Source: Haloarcula nitratireducens
Lineage (GTDB): Archaea > Halobacteriota > Halobacteria > Halobacteriales > Haloarculaceae
NCBI RefSeq assembly: GCF_019599505.1
Contig: NZ_RKLT01000002.1
Span: forward strand, 1 to 64,000
Direction of reading: 5' to 3'
Length of the DNA stretch: 64,000 bases
Position numbers and translations under genes: made by a program. Below are positions 48,043 to 57,293 of this stretch, in pieces; position 1 is the stretch's first letter; each line of letters starts with the position of its first letter. The notes beneath the pieces were generated by a model. The model was not told the origin of the DNA, searched no databases, and saw only the letters and a program-made list of their open reading frames with translations.

Positions 48043-49365
48043 TCAATCGGCGGCGGCGACGCCCTCCGCCGTCGCTCGCGGGGATCGCCACCAGACGACG
48101 GCGACCAGCGCGGCACCGACGAAGACTATTCCGCCGGCGACGCCGAACGTCAGCGCGAACCCATAGCCGGCCAGCCAGCCGCCCGCCACCGAGCCGACGC
48201 CGCTCGCCAGCCCGGACAGCGCCGTGTAGAGACCGAGGGCCTGCCCGCGGATAGGCGGCGGTGCCAGTCGGGTCACGATGCTGGCAGCCGTGACGGCGAT
48301 GACTGCCCACGCGACGCCGATACCGACGAAGACGACGCCGTTGACCGCGAGTCCGAGCGCCGCCACCGGGAAGAGCCCGACGACGAGCGCCACGGCCGGA
48401 TGGAGGACGGCACGAACCAGCAGGCCGCCCGTCTGGAGGCCGGTCACGTCGTACCGCTCGGCGAGACGGCCCGACGCGCCGTAACACACGGCCGATCCGA
48501 GGCTGGAGACCAGGTACAGCGCGAAGACGGCGCCCGAGTCGTAGCCCAGCGTCGTCGAGAGATACGACGGCAGCGGCCCCCAGAACACGCCGAACCCGGC
48601 GAAGAAGCAGGCGACGGCCCCGAAGTACAGCGACAGTGCCGGGGTGAGCCTATCGGCGAACGCGCGGGGACGGAGCGACCGAGTGAGCCAGTAGATCCGT
48701 CCCGGGCCGACGGGGAAGGTCGCGCTTCGAACCGGAAGGCGACGCGAGCGGGCGATCGCGTCGGCGAGGCGGTTCCGGCGCGGCCGGTCGAGGGCGGCCG
48801 TCTCGACGGGGAGCCACGCCGTCGCCGACAGCGCCGCCGCGACGAGGACGCCCGCACAGACCCACAGGAGCGTCCGCTGGGCGAACTCGGTCCCGAGCGG
48901 TCCCGAGAGGAGCGCGGTCCACGCCAGCCCGAGGACGAGCCCGCCGGCCCACCCCCACCCCTGATACCGGTTGAGCGTGGCGAACCGCTTCGGCCAGTCC
49001 CGTTCGGGCGACCCGACGGTGACCAGGAGCGTCAGCACCGGCGCGACCGCGCCCGCGGCGAACCACAGGAGGCCGTTCCCGGCGATCACCAGCCACTGCT
49101 GTTCGGACAGCGAGACGAGCGCCGTCGCCCCCGCCGCCAGCGCCAACGCGACGAGGACGAGCGACCGTCGCTTGCCGGTTCGGTCGGCGACCCGGCCGAA
49201 GAGGATGGCACCGGGCGCGCCCGCCGCGGCGGCGACGCCCGCGAGGACGCCGAGCAACAGCGTACTGCCGCCGATGGCGACGAAGTACAGCGGCACGAGC
49301 AGCGACGCGGCTCCGAGCGCGACAGAGCCCAGCGCCCACGCGTAGAGCCACCGATCCGACGTCAT
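48043..49365 (-). CDS. MFS transporter
   Basis: 440 residues with 12 predicted TM helices. The loop 2-3 motif GRVADRTGKRRSLVL is the major facilitator signature, echoed in the second half by ASGRLAERYDVTGL. N-terminal DRWLYAWALGSVALGAASLLVPLYFVAIG. Substrate not predictable; drug/sugar efflux-type arrangement. Divergent from the GT4 gene at 49475. Confidence 0.88.
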   Translation of the reverse strand: MTSDRWLYAWALGSVALGAASLLVPLYFVAIGGSTLLLGVLAGVAAAAGAPGAILFGRVADRTGKRRSLVLVALALAAGATALVSLSEQQWLVIAGNGLLWFAAGAVAPVLTLLVTVGSPERDWPKRFATLNRYQGWGWAGGLVLGLAWTALLSGPLGTEFAQRTLLWVCAGVLVAAALSATAWLPVETAALDRPRRNRLADAIARSRRLPVRSATFPVGPGRIYWLTRSLRPRAFADRLTPALSLYFGAVACFFAGFGVFWGPLPSYLSTTLGYDSGAVFALYLVSSLGSAVCYGASGRLAERYDVTGLQTGGLLVRAVLHPAVALVVGLFPVAALGLAVNGVVFVGIGVAWAVIAVTAASIVTRLAPPPIRGQALGLYTALSGLASGVGSVAGGWLAGYGFALTFGVAGGIVFVGAALVAVVWWRSPRATAEGVAAAD

Positions 49366-49474
49366 GAGACGTTGCTCACCGGGAGACTTGAAAAATACTC
49401 CGACGGCGCGCGCTCGGGCGGGCGACGGCGGCCAATAGCAAGGGTTTACCCGCTGGTCTGATTACGCCGCGGCG

Positions 49475-50578
49475 ATGGCACTGCCGCAGGTGGCCGCGTT
49501 CACCGACACGTATCTGCCGACCGTCAACGGCGTGACCTACACGGTCAAGACGTGGCGGGACCGCTGGAACGCCCGCGGCGGCCGCATGGACGTGGTCTAT
49601 CCCCGGAGCGACCACGACCCCGAACCGGGCGAGTACCCGGTCCGGAGCCTCCCGTTCCCGTTCTACGAGGGGTACCGACTGGGGATGCCCCAGATCCCCG
49701 ACGCCGTCGAGGGGGCCGACCTCGTCCACGCTCACACGCCCTTTAGCCTCGGGATGGCGGGGCAGCGACTCGCTCGCAGGCTCGACGCGCCGCTCGTGGT
49801 ATCCTATCACACGCCGACCGGCGAGTACGCCGAGTACCTCTCCTCGAACGGCACCGTCGAATCCGCGGTCCAGTCGAGCGCCGAACACTACGAGCGCTGG
49901 TTCCTCGACCGCGCCGACGTCATCGTCGCCCCCAGCGACCGCGCCGCGTCCCACGTCCGCGAGACGGTCGGGACCGACGCCGCCGTCGAGATCATCTCCA
50001 ACGGCGTCGACATCGACTTCTTCGAGCCGGTCGAGACGGCGGCGTTCCGAGAGCGCCACGACCTCCCCGACGGCCCGCTGGTGGGGTACACCGGCCGTCA
50101 TGGTCACGAGAAGTGTCTCGACGACATCCTCACGGCCTGTGACGGACTGGACGTGACCGTCGTCTTCGGCGGCGACGGCCCGGCCAGGGAATCGCTCGAA
50201 GCGAGAGCCGCCGAGATGGACCTCGACGCCCGGTTTCTGGGGTTCCTCGACCGCGAGGAACTGCCCCAGTTGTACGCGGCCCTCGACGTGTTCGCCTTCC
50301 CGAGTCCCGTGGAGACCCAGGGGTTGGTCGCGCTCGAGGCCAACTGCTGTGGTACCCCCGTCGCCGCCGTCGACGCCGGCGCGCTCAGTGACACCGTCGA
50401 CGAGGGCGAGACCGGCTACACCTACCCCGAAGGCGACGTGGGCCGGTTCCGCGAAGCGATCGAGCGGGCTCTCGACGAGCGCGACCGGCTCCGCGAGAAC
50501 TGCCTCGCTCGCCGGGAATCGGTGAGCGTCGAGCACGCCGTCGACCGACTGGGAAGCGTCTACGAACGCGTCCTGTAG
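49475..50578 (+). CDS. glycosyltransferase family 4 (mannosyltransferase-like)
   Basis: 367 residues. N-terminal GT-B motif FTDTYLPTVNGVTYTVKTW, LVHAHTPFSLGMAGQRLAR, SYHTPTGEYAEYL, NGVDIDFFEP, and the donor motif FPSPVETQGLVALEANCCGTPVAAVD. The opening is typical of sulfolipid/glycolipid-type transferases such as SqdX/PimB. It acts on the cytosolic face, likely building glycolipid. Divergent from the MFS gene. Confidence 0.9.
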   Translation: MALPQVAAFTDTYLPTVNGVTYTVKTWRDRWNARGGRMDVVYPRSDHDPEPGEYPVRSLPFPFYEGYRLGMPQIPDAVEGADLVHAHTPFSLGMAGQRLARRLDAPLVVSYHTPTGEYAEYLSSNGTVESAVQSSAEHYERWFLDRADVIVAPSDRAASHVRETVGTDAAVEIISNGVDIDFFEPVETAAFRERHDLPDGPLVGYTGRHGHEKCLDDILTACDGLDVTVVFGGDGPARESLEARAAEMDLDARFLGFLDREELPQLYAALDVFAFPSPVETQGLVALEANCCGTPVAAVDAGALSDTVDEGETGYTYPEGDVGRFREAIERALDERDRLRENCLARRESVSVEHAVDRLGSVYERVL

Positions 50579-50625
50579 CGGCCGCCGCCGAGCGAGCGCA
50601 CGCTACCGCGCGCGCCCTCTCGGGC

Positions 50626-50949
50626 TCATTCTGGCGAGACGTTCTCGGCGACGACGCAGTTCGTCGTCGCGTCGTAACGGAGGAGGTCGGCGTCCTCCAT
50701 CCGCGGCAGGTGGTTGTGATGCAGCGTGACGGCGACTCGCTCCACCGCCTCGTCGTCGCCCGCGTCGACCCCCTCTTCACGGGCCGCGACTTCCGTCGCC
50801 AGCGAGGAGAGGGCGGTCGGTACCGTCGTCTCTTTGAGGGCGTCTAAGAGGACGCGCCGTCGGTCGGACGCCAAGAGGAGATACCGCTCGTTCGCAGAGA
50901 GGTGAGCTAGCTCACTCCACCCGTCTGACTGCACTGTTGTGTTCGACAT
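50626..50949 (-). CDS. winged-helix DUF7344-like regulator
   Basis: 107 residues: LASDRRRVLLDALKETTVPTALSSLATEVAARE, then AVERVAVTLHHNHLPRMEDADLLRYDATTN. This is a common haloarchaeal small winged-helix family (DUF7344 from memory), with helix-turn-helix LSSLATEVA and recognition helix VAVTLHHNHLPRM. Targets unknown. ATG 50949. Confidence 0.85.
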   Translation of the reverse strand: MSNTTVQSDGWSELAHLSANERYLLLASDRRRVLLDALKETTVPTALSSLATEVAAREEGVDAGDDEAVERVAVTLHHNHLPRMEDADLLRYDATTNCVVAENVSPE

Positions 50950-51071
50950 GGATTATTGACTGAACGTGTGCCAGAGTCCACCGGCACCTGTACGATGTAT
51001 TGTCAGCGTCACCGGTAAGAGTATAGCCTAGATGACTAGGTCGTACCTCTCGGTGAAACGGCGTCGGGTCG

Positions 51072-51254
51072 TCACGACCGGGTGTACGAGTGACCGATAC
51101 CGAACGCGACGCCGTTTACCAGGCCGAACAGGACGCCGAAGACGAAGTCCTGTACCACCAGCGCGAGGATCATCCCGATGCCGACGCCCGCGACGGTGGC
51201 TTTCAGCATCGTCGGCCAGTGAATCCATCCCAAGGGTCCGTCGTCGTCTGCCAT
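51072..51254 (-). CDS. small membrane protein, 60 aa
   Basis: ATG 51254. MADDDGPLGWIHWPTMLKATVAGVGIGMIL begins a first helix, the second is FVFGVLFGLVNGVAFGIGHSY; an acidic N terminus precedes. Length, hydrophobic hairpin and absence of other features support it. Function unknown. Confidence 0.65.
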   Translation of the reverse strand: MADDDGPLGWIHWPTMLKATVAGVGIGMILALVVQDFVFGVLFGLVNGVAFGIGHSYTRS

Positions 51255-51336
51255 AGAGGCTCGACGGCCGCCAGTACGTAAACCGTGTCGTCGGTCAGCG
51301 CGCCGACCAAAGTGACGGACTGACGGCGGAACAGTC

Positions 51337-52614
51337 CTACGCGAGCGCGCTTCCGGCCCGGATAATCGTCTCCTCGTCGAAGGCCGGACCGACCAGTTGG
51401 AGACCGACCGGCAGTCCGTCGCTCGTCTCGCCCGCGGGCACGGAGATCGCGGGGAGGTTGGCGAGGTTGACCGGCGTCGTGTTGGCGTCGGCGAGGTACA
51501 TCGTCAGCGGGTCCTCTAAGCTCTCGCCGCGTTTCATCGGCGGCACGGGCATCGTCGGGGAGGCCAGCACGTCGGCGTCGGAGAGCGCCTCGTCGAAGTC
51601 CCGTTTGACCCACGCGCGGGCGTCCTGTGCCTTCTTGTAGTACTTATCGTGATAGCCCGCCGAGAGCGCGTACGTCCCCAGCAGGACCCGTCGTTTGACC
51701 TCCTCGCCGAAGCCCTCCTCGCGGGCGTCGGCGAACGACTCGTTCCAGTTGCCGTCGTAGCCGCCCGATTTGCCGTACCGGACACCGTCGAACCGCGCGA
51801 GGTTCGAGGACGCTTCGGACATAGCGATGACGTAGTACGCCTCGACGGCGTGTTCGACGCTCGGGAGGTCGACCTCGTGGTAGGTCGCGCCCCGCGATTC
51901 GAGGTCGGCTATCGCGTCCCAGAACGTCTCGACGACGGCCTCGTCGGCCCCCTCGACGAGTTCGGTCGGGACGCCGATGGAGAGGCCGTCGACGTCGCCG
52001 TCGGCCGCTTCGGCGTACTCCTCGCCGGCAGCGGGCGCTTCCCGCGTGGTGCCGTCGCGCTCGTCCGGGCCGGCGATGACGTCGAGCAGTTCGGCCGCCT
52101 CCTCGACCGAGGGCGCGATCGGGCCGATCTGTTCGAGGCTGTTGGCGTAGGCGACGAGACCGTAGCGCGAGACCAGTCCGTACGTGGGCTTGATGCCGAC
52201 GACGCCGCAGAAGGCGGCGGGACAGCGGATCGACCCGCCGGTGTCGCTGCCCAGCGCCATGTCGGCGTCGCCGGCCGCGACGACGGCCGCCGACCCGCCC
52301 GAGGACCCGCCGGGAACCCGACCTTCAGCGACGGGGTTCTCGACGGCTCCGAACGCCGAGGTCTCCGTGGTGGTCCCCATGCCGAACTCGTCCATGTTCG
52401 TCTTCCCGGGGATGGTCGCGCCGGCCGCTTTCAGCCGGCTGACGACCGTCGCGTCGTACGGCGGGACGTAGTCCTCGAGCATCTCCGACCCGCAGGTGGT
52501 GCGGACGCCCTCGGTCGAGATGTTGTCCTTGACCGCGACCGTGCGGCCGGCGAGCGGGCCGTCGTCGTCGCCCTCGATCGTCTCGGTGGCGATGTAGCCG
52601 TTGTAGTCGGTCAT
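51337..52614 (-). CDS. gatA: Asp-tRNA(Asn)/Glu-tRNA(Gln) amidotransferase subunit A
   Basis: 425 residues of the amidase-signature family with the Ser-cisSer-Lys triad: K in AVKDNI, S in PGGSSGGSAAVV and S in GSDTGGSIRCPAAF. Shorter than bacterial GatA (about 485) because the N-terminal part is reduced, as usual in haloarchaea. With GatC and a GatB elsewhere it amidates misacylated tRNA. It starts one base after gatC, in the order gatC-gatA. Confidence 0.94.
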   Translation of the reverse strand: MTDYNGYIATETIEGDDDGPLAGRTVAVKDNISTEGVRTTCGSEMLEDYVPPYDATVVSRLKAAGATIPGKTNMDEFGMGTTTETSAFGAVENPVAEGRVPGGSSGGSAAVVAAGDADMALGSDTGGSIRCPAAFCGVVGIKPTYGLVSRYGLVAYANSLEQIGPIAPSVEEAAELLDVIAGPDERDGTTREAPAAGEEYAEAADGDVDGLSIGVPTELVEGADEAVVETFWDAIADLESRGATYHEVDLPSVEHAVEAYYVIAMSEASSNLARFDGVRYGKSGGYDGNWNESFADAREEGFGEEVKRRVLLGTYALSAGYHDKYYKKAQDARAWVKRDFDEALSDADVLASPTMPVPPMKRGESLEDPLTMYLADANTTPVNLANLPAISVPAGETSDGLPVGLQLVGPAFDEETIIRAGSALA

Positions 52615-52615
52615 C

Positions 52616-52894
52616 TCACGACACCTTCGGCCCCTTGAACTGCCCCGCCTCCGATTCGGGCGCGTTCCGGAGCGCCTCCTCCTGTGTCAGCCCCTCTCGG
52701 ATCTCGTCGGGGCGCATCACGTTCGTCAGCTCGGTCTCGCGATCGGTCTCCGGCACCTCGTCCAGGGCCTCGAAGGCGGCCAGGATCTCACCGAACTGCT
52801 CGGTGAACCGCTCGACCTCCGCGTCGTCGAGGTCGACGCGGGCGAGATCGGCGACGTGTCGGACCTCGCTGGGTTCGACGGCGTTGTCGCTCAT
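52616..52894 (-). CDS. gatC: Asp/Glu-tRNA amidotransferase subunit C
   Basis: 92 residues: VRHVADLARVDLDDAEVERFTEQFGEILAAFEALDEVPE, TNVMRPDE and EEALRNAPESEAGQFKGPKV match GatC, which links GatA and GatB. Start ATG 52894 (MSDNAVEPSEV); 17 upstream in-frame codons are not conserved. Divergent from TFB, with the shared intergenic region holding both promoters. Confidence 0.93.
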   Translation of the reverse strand: MSDNAVEPSEVRHVADLARVDLDDAEVERFTEQFGEILAAFEALDEVPETDRETELTNVMRPDEIREGLTQEEALRNAPESEAGQFKGPKVS

Positions 52895-53021
52895 GTCCGG
52901 CCGGAGTAGTGGCCCAGCGGTAAGCGTTTCGAAACTTGCGGCCAAACTGTTGGGGACAGTTCATCTATTCACAGTATTGCATTTAGTATAGGAAAAGTAG
53001 CTTTCCGAAACGCCAAGATTG

Positions 53022-53049
53022 GCTTGCAATGCAAGCAAAGGATTTAAGT
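53022..53049 (+). promoter_or_regulatory. palindrome and TATA box upstream of TFB
   Basis: The inverted repeat GCTTGCA-A-TGCAAGC (53022-53036) lies just before GGATTTAAGT (TATA box, about 53039-53049). The palindrome covers the BRE side of the promoter. The TFB gene begins about 70 bases further on, allowing a leader of roughly 45 nt. Palindrome use as an operator is inferred. Confidence 0.55.
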
Positions 53050-53117
53050 CGCTCACCCTACAACAAAAGAGCACAGAGAGCGTTTTTCGGGTTCGACAGA
53101 CCCGGCTGTCCCCACCA

Positions 53118-54086
53118 ATGACTGACACCACCATCCGTCGATACACGAGTGAGCGCGAAACCGAGGAGGAACAGACAGCGGACGAGGAGACCGCCGTCTG
53201 TCCCGAGTGTGGCGGTTCTCTGGTCTCCGACAGCGAGCGCGGCGAGACGGTCTGTGAGGACTGCGGGCTAGTCGTCGAGGAAGACGAGATTGACCCCGGT
53301 CCGGAGTGGCGAGCGTTCGACTCCAAGGAGAAAGACGAGAAGTCCCGCGTCGGCGCGCCGACGACGAACATGATGCACGACAAGGGTCTCTCGACCAACA
53401 TCGGCTGGCAAGACAAGGACGCCTACGGCAACTCCCTGTCCTCGCGCCAGCGCGAGAAGATGCAGCGCCTGCGGACCTGGAACGAGCGGTTCCGCACGCG
53501 CGACTCCAAGGAGCGCAACCTCAAGCAGGCGCTGGGCGAGATCGACCGCATGGCGAGCGCGCTCGGGCTCCCCGAGAACGTCCGCGAGACCGCCTCGGTC
53601 ATCTACCGCCGAGCGCTGGACGAGGACCTGCTGCCGGGCCGCTCTATCGAGGGGGTCTCGACGGCGTCGCTGTACGCCGCCGCTCGGCAGGCCGGGACGC
53701 CCCGGTCGCTCGACGAGATCGCCAACGTCTCCCGGGTCGGGAAGGACGAGATCGCCCGGACCTACCGCTACGTCGTCCGGGAACTGAGCCTCGAGATCCA
53801 GCCCGCGGACCCCGAGAGCTACGTTCCGCGGTTCTCCTCGGACCTCGAGCTCTCCGAGGAAGTCGAGCGCCGGGCCCGCCAGCTCCTCAAGAACGCGAAA
53901 GAGGAGGGCGTCCACTCCGGGAAATCGCCGGTCGGCCTCGCCGCCGCCGCGGTGTACGCCGCCTCGCTGTTGACCAACGAGAAGGTCACGCAGAACGAGG
54001 TGAGCGAAGTTGCCAACATCTCCGAAGTCACCATCCGCAACCGCTACCACGAACTGCTCGAAGCCGAGGACAGCGTCCACCCCTAA
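53118..54086 (+). CDS. tfb: transcription initiation factor TFB
   Basis: 322 residues: N-terminal zinc ribbon with CPECGGSL and CEDCGLVV (four Cys, about 35-57), B-finger linker, then two cyclin-fold repeats (NLKQALGEIDRMASALGLPENVRETASVIY ...; SEEVERRARQLLKNAKEEGVHSGKSPVGLAAAAVY). Basic DNA-recognition helix NEVSEVANISEVTIRNRYHEL contacts the BRE. It recruits RNA polymerase with TBP; haloarchaea have several TFBs, so paralogue identity is open. ATG 53118 replaces a longer frame that runs through the promoter. Confidence 0.95.
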   Translation: MTDTTIRRYTSERETEEEQTADEETAVCPECGGSLVSDSERGETVCEDCGLVVEEDEIDPGPEWRAFDSKEKDEKSRVGAPTTNMMHDKGLSTNIGWQDKDAYGNSLSSRQREKMQRLRTWNERFRTRDSKERNLKQALGEIDRMASALGLPENVRETASVIYRRALDEDLLPGRSIEGVSTASLYAAARQAGTPRSLDEIANVSRVGKDEIARTYRYVVRELSLEIQPADPESYVPRFSSDLELSEEVERRARQLLKNAKEEGVHSGKSPVGLAAAAVYAASLLTNEKVTQNEVSEVANISEVTIRNRYHELLEAEDSVHP

Positions 54087-54175
54087 ACGCGGTCGAAGCG
54101 GCATCTTCTCCGTTCCGCCGCCGTGAATATCGAGATGAGCGTCCCCTCTAGACACGGTCGTCCGAGACAGCGGCG

Positions 54176-55636
54176 CTACTCGGCGACGCTCTCGGCGACG
54201 GCCACGTTCTCGAACTCGAAGCGCGCGCCGCCGCGCTCGCTCTCGGTCACCGTACACGTCCAGTCGTAGACGTCGGCCATCTCGCGGACGAACGTCAGCC
54301 CTAACCCCATCCCGCCGCGCTCGCTCGCCGTCGTGTACCCCGTCTCGAACACCCGCTCCCGGAAGTCGGCGGAGATACCGGACCCGTCGTCCTCGACGTA
54401 GAAACCGGTCGGCAAACCGCCCACGGTGACGGTGGCGTCACTCCCTCCGTGTTCGACACTATTCTCGAAGAGGTTCCGAAACAGGTGGCGAACGTACGTC
54501 TCGTCGGCCCGTATCGTCCTCTCGACCGCCACCGTGAGCGTCGCGTCGGGTGTGGCCACCTCGTCCCACGCGGCCTCGGCGACGGCGGCGAGCGATACCG
54601 ACGAGGGAGACGAGATCGCCTCTCGCCCCCGCGTCACGACCAGCATGACGTCGATCATGTTGTCGATGCGGTCGAACGCTTCCGCGACGTACCCGACGGC
54701 CTCGGGGTTCGTCTCCCGCGGGAGCCGTTTCGAGTATATCTGCCCGATATTGACCGGGTTTCGCAGCTCGTGGGCGAGCATCCCGGCGAAGCTGTCCAGT
54801 CGCTCGTTCTGTTCCTCGAGCCGCCGTTCGCGCTCGTTGCGTTCGGTGACGTCCCGGACCACGCCGACCCTGTCGTACGGGCCGCCGTCCGTCCCGGGCA
54901 GCCGCGCGACGTTCGCCTCGATGTCTCTCCGCTCACCGCCCGCCGTCCGCATCGTCGCGGTGTAGGTCTGCCGCCCGGCGATGTCGGCTTCCAGATCGTC
55001 CCGAATCTCCGCCGTCACGGACGTTTCGTCCAGGACGAGCGAAACCGGTGAGCCGACGAGTTCCTCGCGGTCGTAGCCGGTCATGTCGGCGTACGCCCCG
55101 TTGACGAGCGTGAACCGGTCGTCGCAGTCGGCGACGTAGATGCCGTCGTTGACCGTCTCGACGATAGTGTGGTAGCGTTCGAGTTCCCGGCCGTAGCGTT
55201 CGGCCTCGCGCCGTCGCTCCTCCGCGACTAACGCCCGGGTCTTCGCTCGCGCATCGTGGTTGCCCATCCCGAACCCGGCGAGACCCGCGAGCGACGTGAG
55301 GACGAGAACGTTCGCGGCAACGTCGTTGAGACCGGCTACTAACTGTATGAACCCGAGGATGGCGAGCATGGCCCCGATACCCCGAACACTCCACTCCGCG
55401 ACGTCGGCGTAGAGGTCGGCTCGGATGTCGGTTCGCGGGAGCCGATAGCCGCCGTAAAAGAGGGCGAGACCGGCCGCACCCGTGAGAACGGAGATGATAC
55501 CGACCGAGTTCGCGGTTCTGTCACCGAGGAGAAACGTAGCGGGGAAAACCGCGGCGACGAGGACATAGAGTCCACCGAGACCCAAGAGTAACCGTCGCCC
55601 ACCGACGCGGTCGATGACCCGCGAAGCGTACCCCAT
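54176..55636 (-). CDS. membrane PAS-domain sensor histidine kinase
   Basis: 486 residues. N-terminal hydrophobic block (about 10-120, several TM helices), PAS domain (YHTIVETVNDGIYVADCDDRFTLVNGAYADMTGYDREEL), HisKA with H289 in GMLAHELRNPVNIGQIY, and HATPase with N-box FRNLFENSVEHG and G-box ASERGGMGLGL. Signals by autophosphorylation to a response regulator not seen nearby. Haloarchaeal 6-TM PAS kinases of this layout are common. Confidence 0.92.
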   Translation of the reverse strand: MGYASRVIDRVGGRRLLLGLGGLYVLVAAVFPATFLLGDRTANSVGIISVLTGAAGLALFYGGYRLPRTDIRADLYADVAEWSVRGIGAMLAILGFIQLVAGLNDVAANVLVLTSLAGLAGFGMGNHDARAKTRALVAEERRREAERYGRELERYHTIVETVNDGIYVADCDDRFTLVNGAYADMTGYDREELVGSPVSLVLDETSVTAEIRDDLEADIAGRQTYTATMRTAGGERRDIEANVARLPGTDGGPYDRVGVVRDVTERNERERRLEEQNERLDSFAGMLAHELRNPVNIGQIYSKRLPRETNPEAVGYVAEAFDRIDNMIDVMLVVTRGREAISSPSSVSLAAVAEAAWDEVATPDATLTVAVERTIRADETYVRHLFRNLFENSVEHGGSDATVTVGGLPTGFYVEDDGSGISADFRERVFETGYTTASERGGMGLGLTFVREMADVYDWTCTVTESERGGARFEFENVAVAESVAE

Positions 55637-55796
55637 ACCACACCTAATCGAAGTAAGTAGTAATTATGCTTAGGGGTCTGGCCCCACCGCTGCCGGCGGC
55701 GACCGAGCGGTGTGTCGCGTTCGCCTCGGCGGGGCACTCCCGACGCGCGGGTAAGTGGGTGGTAACTAATCGCACGACGGTCGTCTCCTCGACGCT

Positions 55797-56207
55797 ATGT
55801 ACCACGTCTTGCTCCCCCTCGACAACAGCGAGGAACGGGCACGAGCCCAAGTGGCTGCGACGGTCGGACTCCCTCACGCCGAGGAGTCGGTGACGGCAAC
55901 GGTCTTGCACGTCTTCGGAGACGAGGAAACCGCGGAGAAGACCGCCGTCGAACAGACGAGCGCCGGAAAGGTAGTGATGGAGGAGCTGCTGGAAGCCGGC
56001 GTCACCGCGAACGCTCGTTCCGGCCACGGCGACCCGGAGAGGCAGATAATCGCCGTCGCCGAGGAACTCGACGTCGATATGATCGTCCTCGGCGGGCGCA
56101 AGCGCTCGCCGCTGGGCGCGCTCGTCTTCGGGAGCGTGAGTCAGGCCGTCATCCTCGACTCCGAGCGACCGGTCGCCGTGACCGGCCGCGGCGCGTCCGC
56201 GGAGTAG
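55797..56207 (+). CDS. universal stress protein, single domain
   Basis: 136 residues: MYHVLLPLDNSEERARAQVAATVGL, LDVDMIVLGGRKRSPLGALVFGSVSQAVILDSERPVAVTG. The G-x2-x9-G-S nucleotide pattern is degenerate (GGRKRSPLGALVFGSVS still keeps it). Single UspA domain, unlike the tandem ones at 18264 and 23346. Stops directly against the converging asparagine-synthase-like gene. Confidence 0.9.
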   Translation: MYHVLLPLDNSEERARAQVAATVGLPHAEESVTATVLHVFGDEETAEKTAVEQTSAGKVVMEELLEAGVTANARSGHGDPERQIIAVAEELDVDMIVLGGRKRSPLGALVFGSVSQAVILDSERPVAVTGRGASAE

Positions 56208-57290
56208 TCACTCGACCAGCGACTCGACGTACCGCGTGACGTGGTCGTCCATCCGCCGCTTGTATCCGGCCTGTCGGGCCAGTCGGTCCAGTTCCCGCGA
56301 GGCCAGCGACCCGTACTGCGCGGCTTTCTTCTCTCGGGTCGAGATCGCGTCCGGCAGGGAGTGACGCGCTGCTCTCCGGAGCGCCCACTTGCGCGTCTCG
56401 CCGTCGACCAGCATCCCGTCGTCGAGGCGGAGCGCCGCCGACACCACCCGGTCGTGGAGCAACGGCGTGACCGGTTCGACGCCCGCTGCTCGCAACGCCA
56501 ACACGTCCCGCGGGAGTTGCTCGGGGAGCGTTTCGAGTACCTCTCTCTGTGCGCCGCGAACCGTCTCGGCCTCGACGCGGGGGTCTTCGGGCGCTTTCGC
56601 CACCTTCGCGTACCCGCCGAACAGCTCGTCCGCGCCCTGTCCGAGCGCGAGTCGGGAGAACCCGTCCGACGCGACCCGTTCGGCGGTCAGATATAGCGGC
56701 AGGGCGATCTGGACGGCCATCGCGTTCGTCCGCCCCGTCGCGGCGGCGATCTCGGGGACCGCTCGCTCGATGGCGGCGTGGGTCAACTCCACGACCCGTA
56801 GCTCGCGGTCCAGCAGGTCGGCGGCCGACCGGGCGGCCTCGATATCGTGACTCTCCGGGAAGCCGGCGACGTACAGCGGCGCGTCGAGGCGGGCCGCCAG
56901 CAACGCAGAATCGAGGCCGCCGGAGAAGGCGATAGCGAGACCGTCGGCGTCCGCGGCATCGACGCTCGTCTCGACGGCGTTTCGAACCGACTCGACGGCG
57001 GTCTCTCGGTCCGCGAAGGGGTCGGGGTCAGGCAGAGTCCAGAGTTTTCGTCGTCCGCCGGCGTCCCACGCGTGGCCCGCCGGAACGGACACCGGGTCTT
57101 CGAGCGCCGTCGGGTCGTGACTCCACGCGTCCACAGGGTCCGAGACTCCCCGCTCGGCGTACAGCGGATACCGCCCCAGTACGTCGCGGATGAGCGCCCC
57201 GTCCAGCTCTCCGGCGAAACCGCCCCCGCCCGGAAGCGCGTCGCCGCTCTCGACGGCCTCGCGGACGACGCGCTCGTCGGCACCCTGCAT
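56208..57290 (-). CDS. asparagine synthetase-like protein lacking the glutaminase domain
   Basis: 360 residues with the ATP pyrophosphatase (synthetase) module: the PP-loop SGGLDSALLAARL, DLLDRELRVVELTHAAI, ALGQGADELFGGYAKVA. N-terminal 90 residues are short and lack the catalytic Cys2 (starts MQGADERVV) and full Ntn fold of AsnB, so it cannot use glutamine as the ammonia source by itself. ATG 57290 is three bases after the PHP gene stop. A haloarchaea-specific amidotransferase-like role is possible. Confidence 0.85.
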   Translation of the reverse strand: MQGADERVVREAVESGDALPGGGGFAGELDGALIRDVLGRYPLYAERGVSDPVDAWSHDPTALEDPVSVPAGHAWDAGGRRKLWTLPDPDPFADRETAVESVRNAVETSVDAADADGLAIAFSGGLDSALLAARLDAPLYVAGFPESHDIEAARSAADLLDRELRVVELTHAAIERAVPEIAAATGRTNAMAVQIALPLYLTAERVASDGFSRLALGQGADELFGGYAKVAKAPEDPRVEAETVRGAQREVLETLPEQLPRDVLALRAAGVEPVTPLLHDRVVSAALRLDDGMLVDGETRKWALRRAARHSLPDAISTREKKAAQYGSLASRELDRLARQAGYKRRMDDHVTRYVESLVE

Positions 57291-57293
57291 CGC

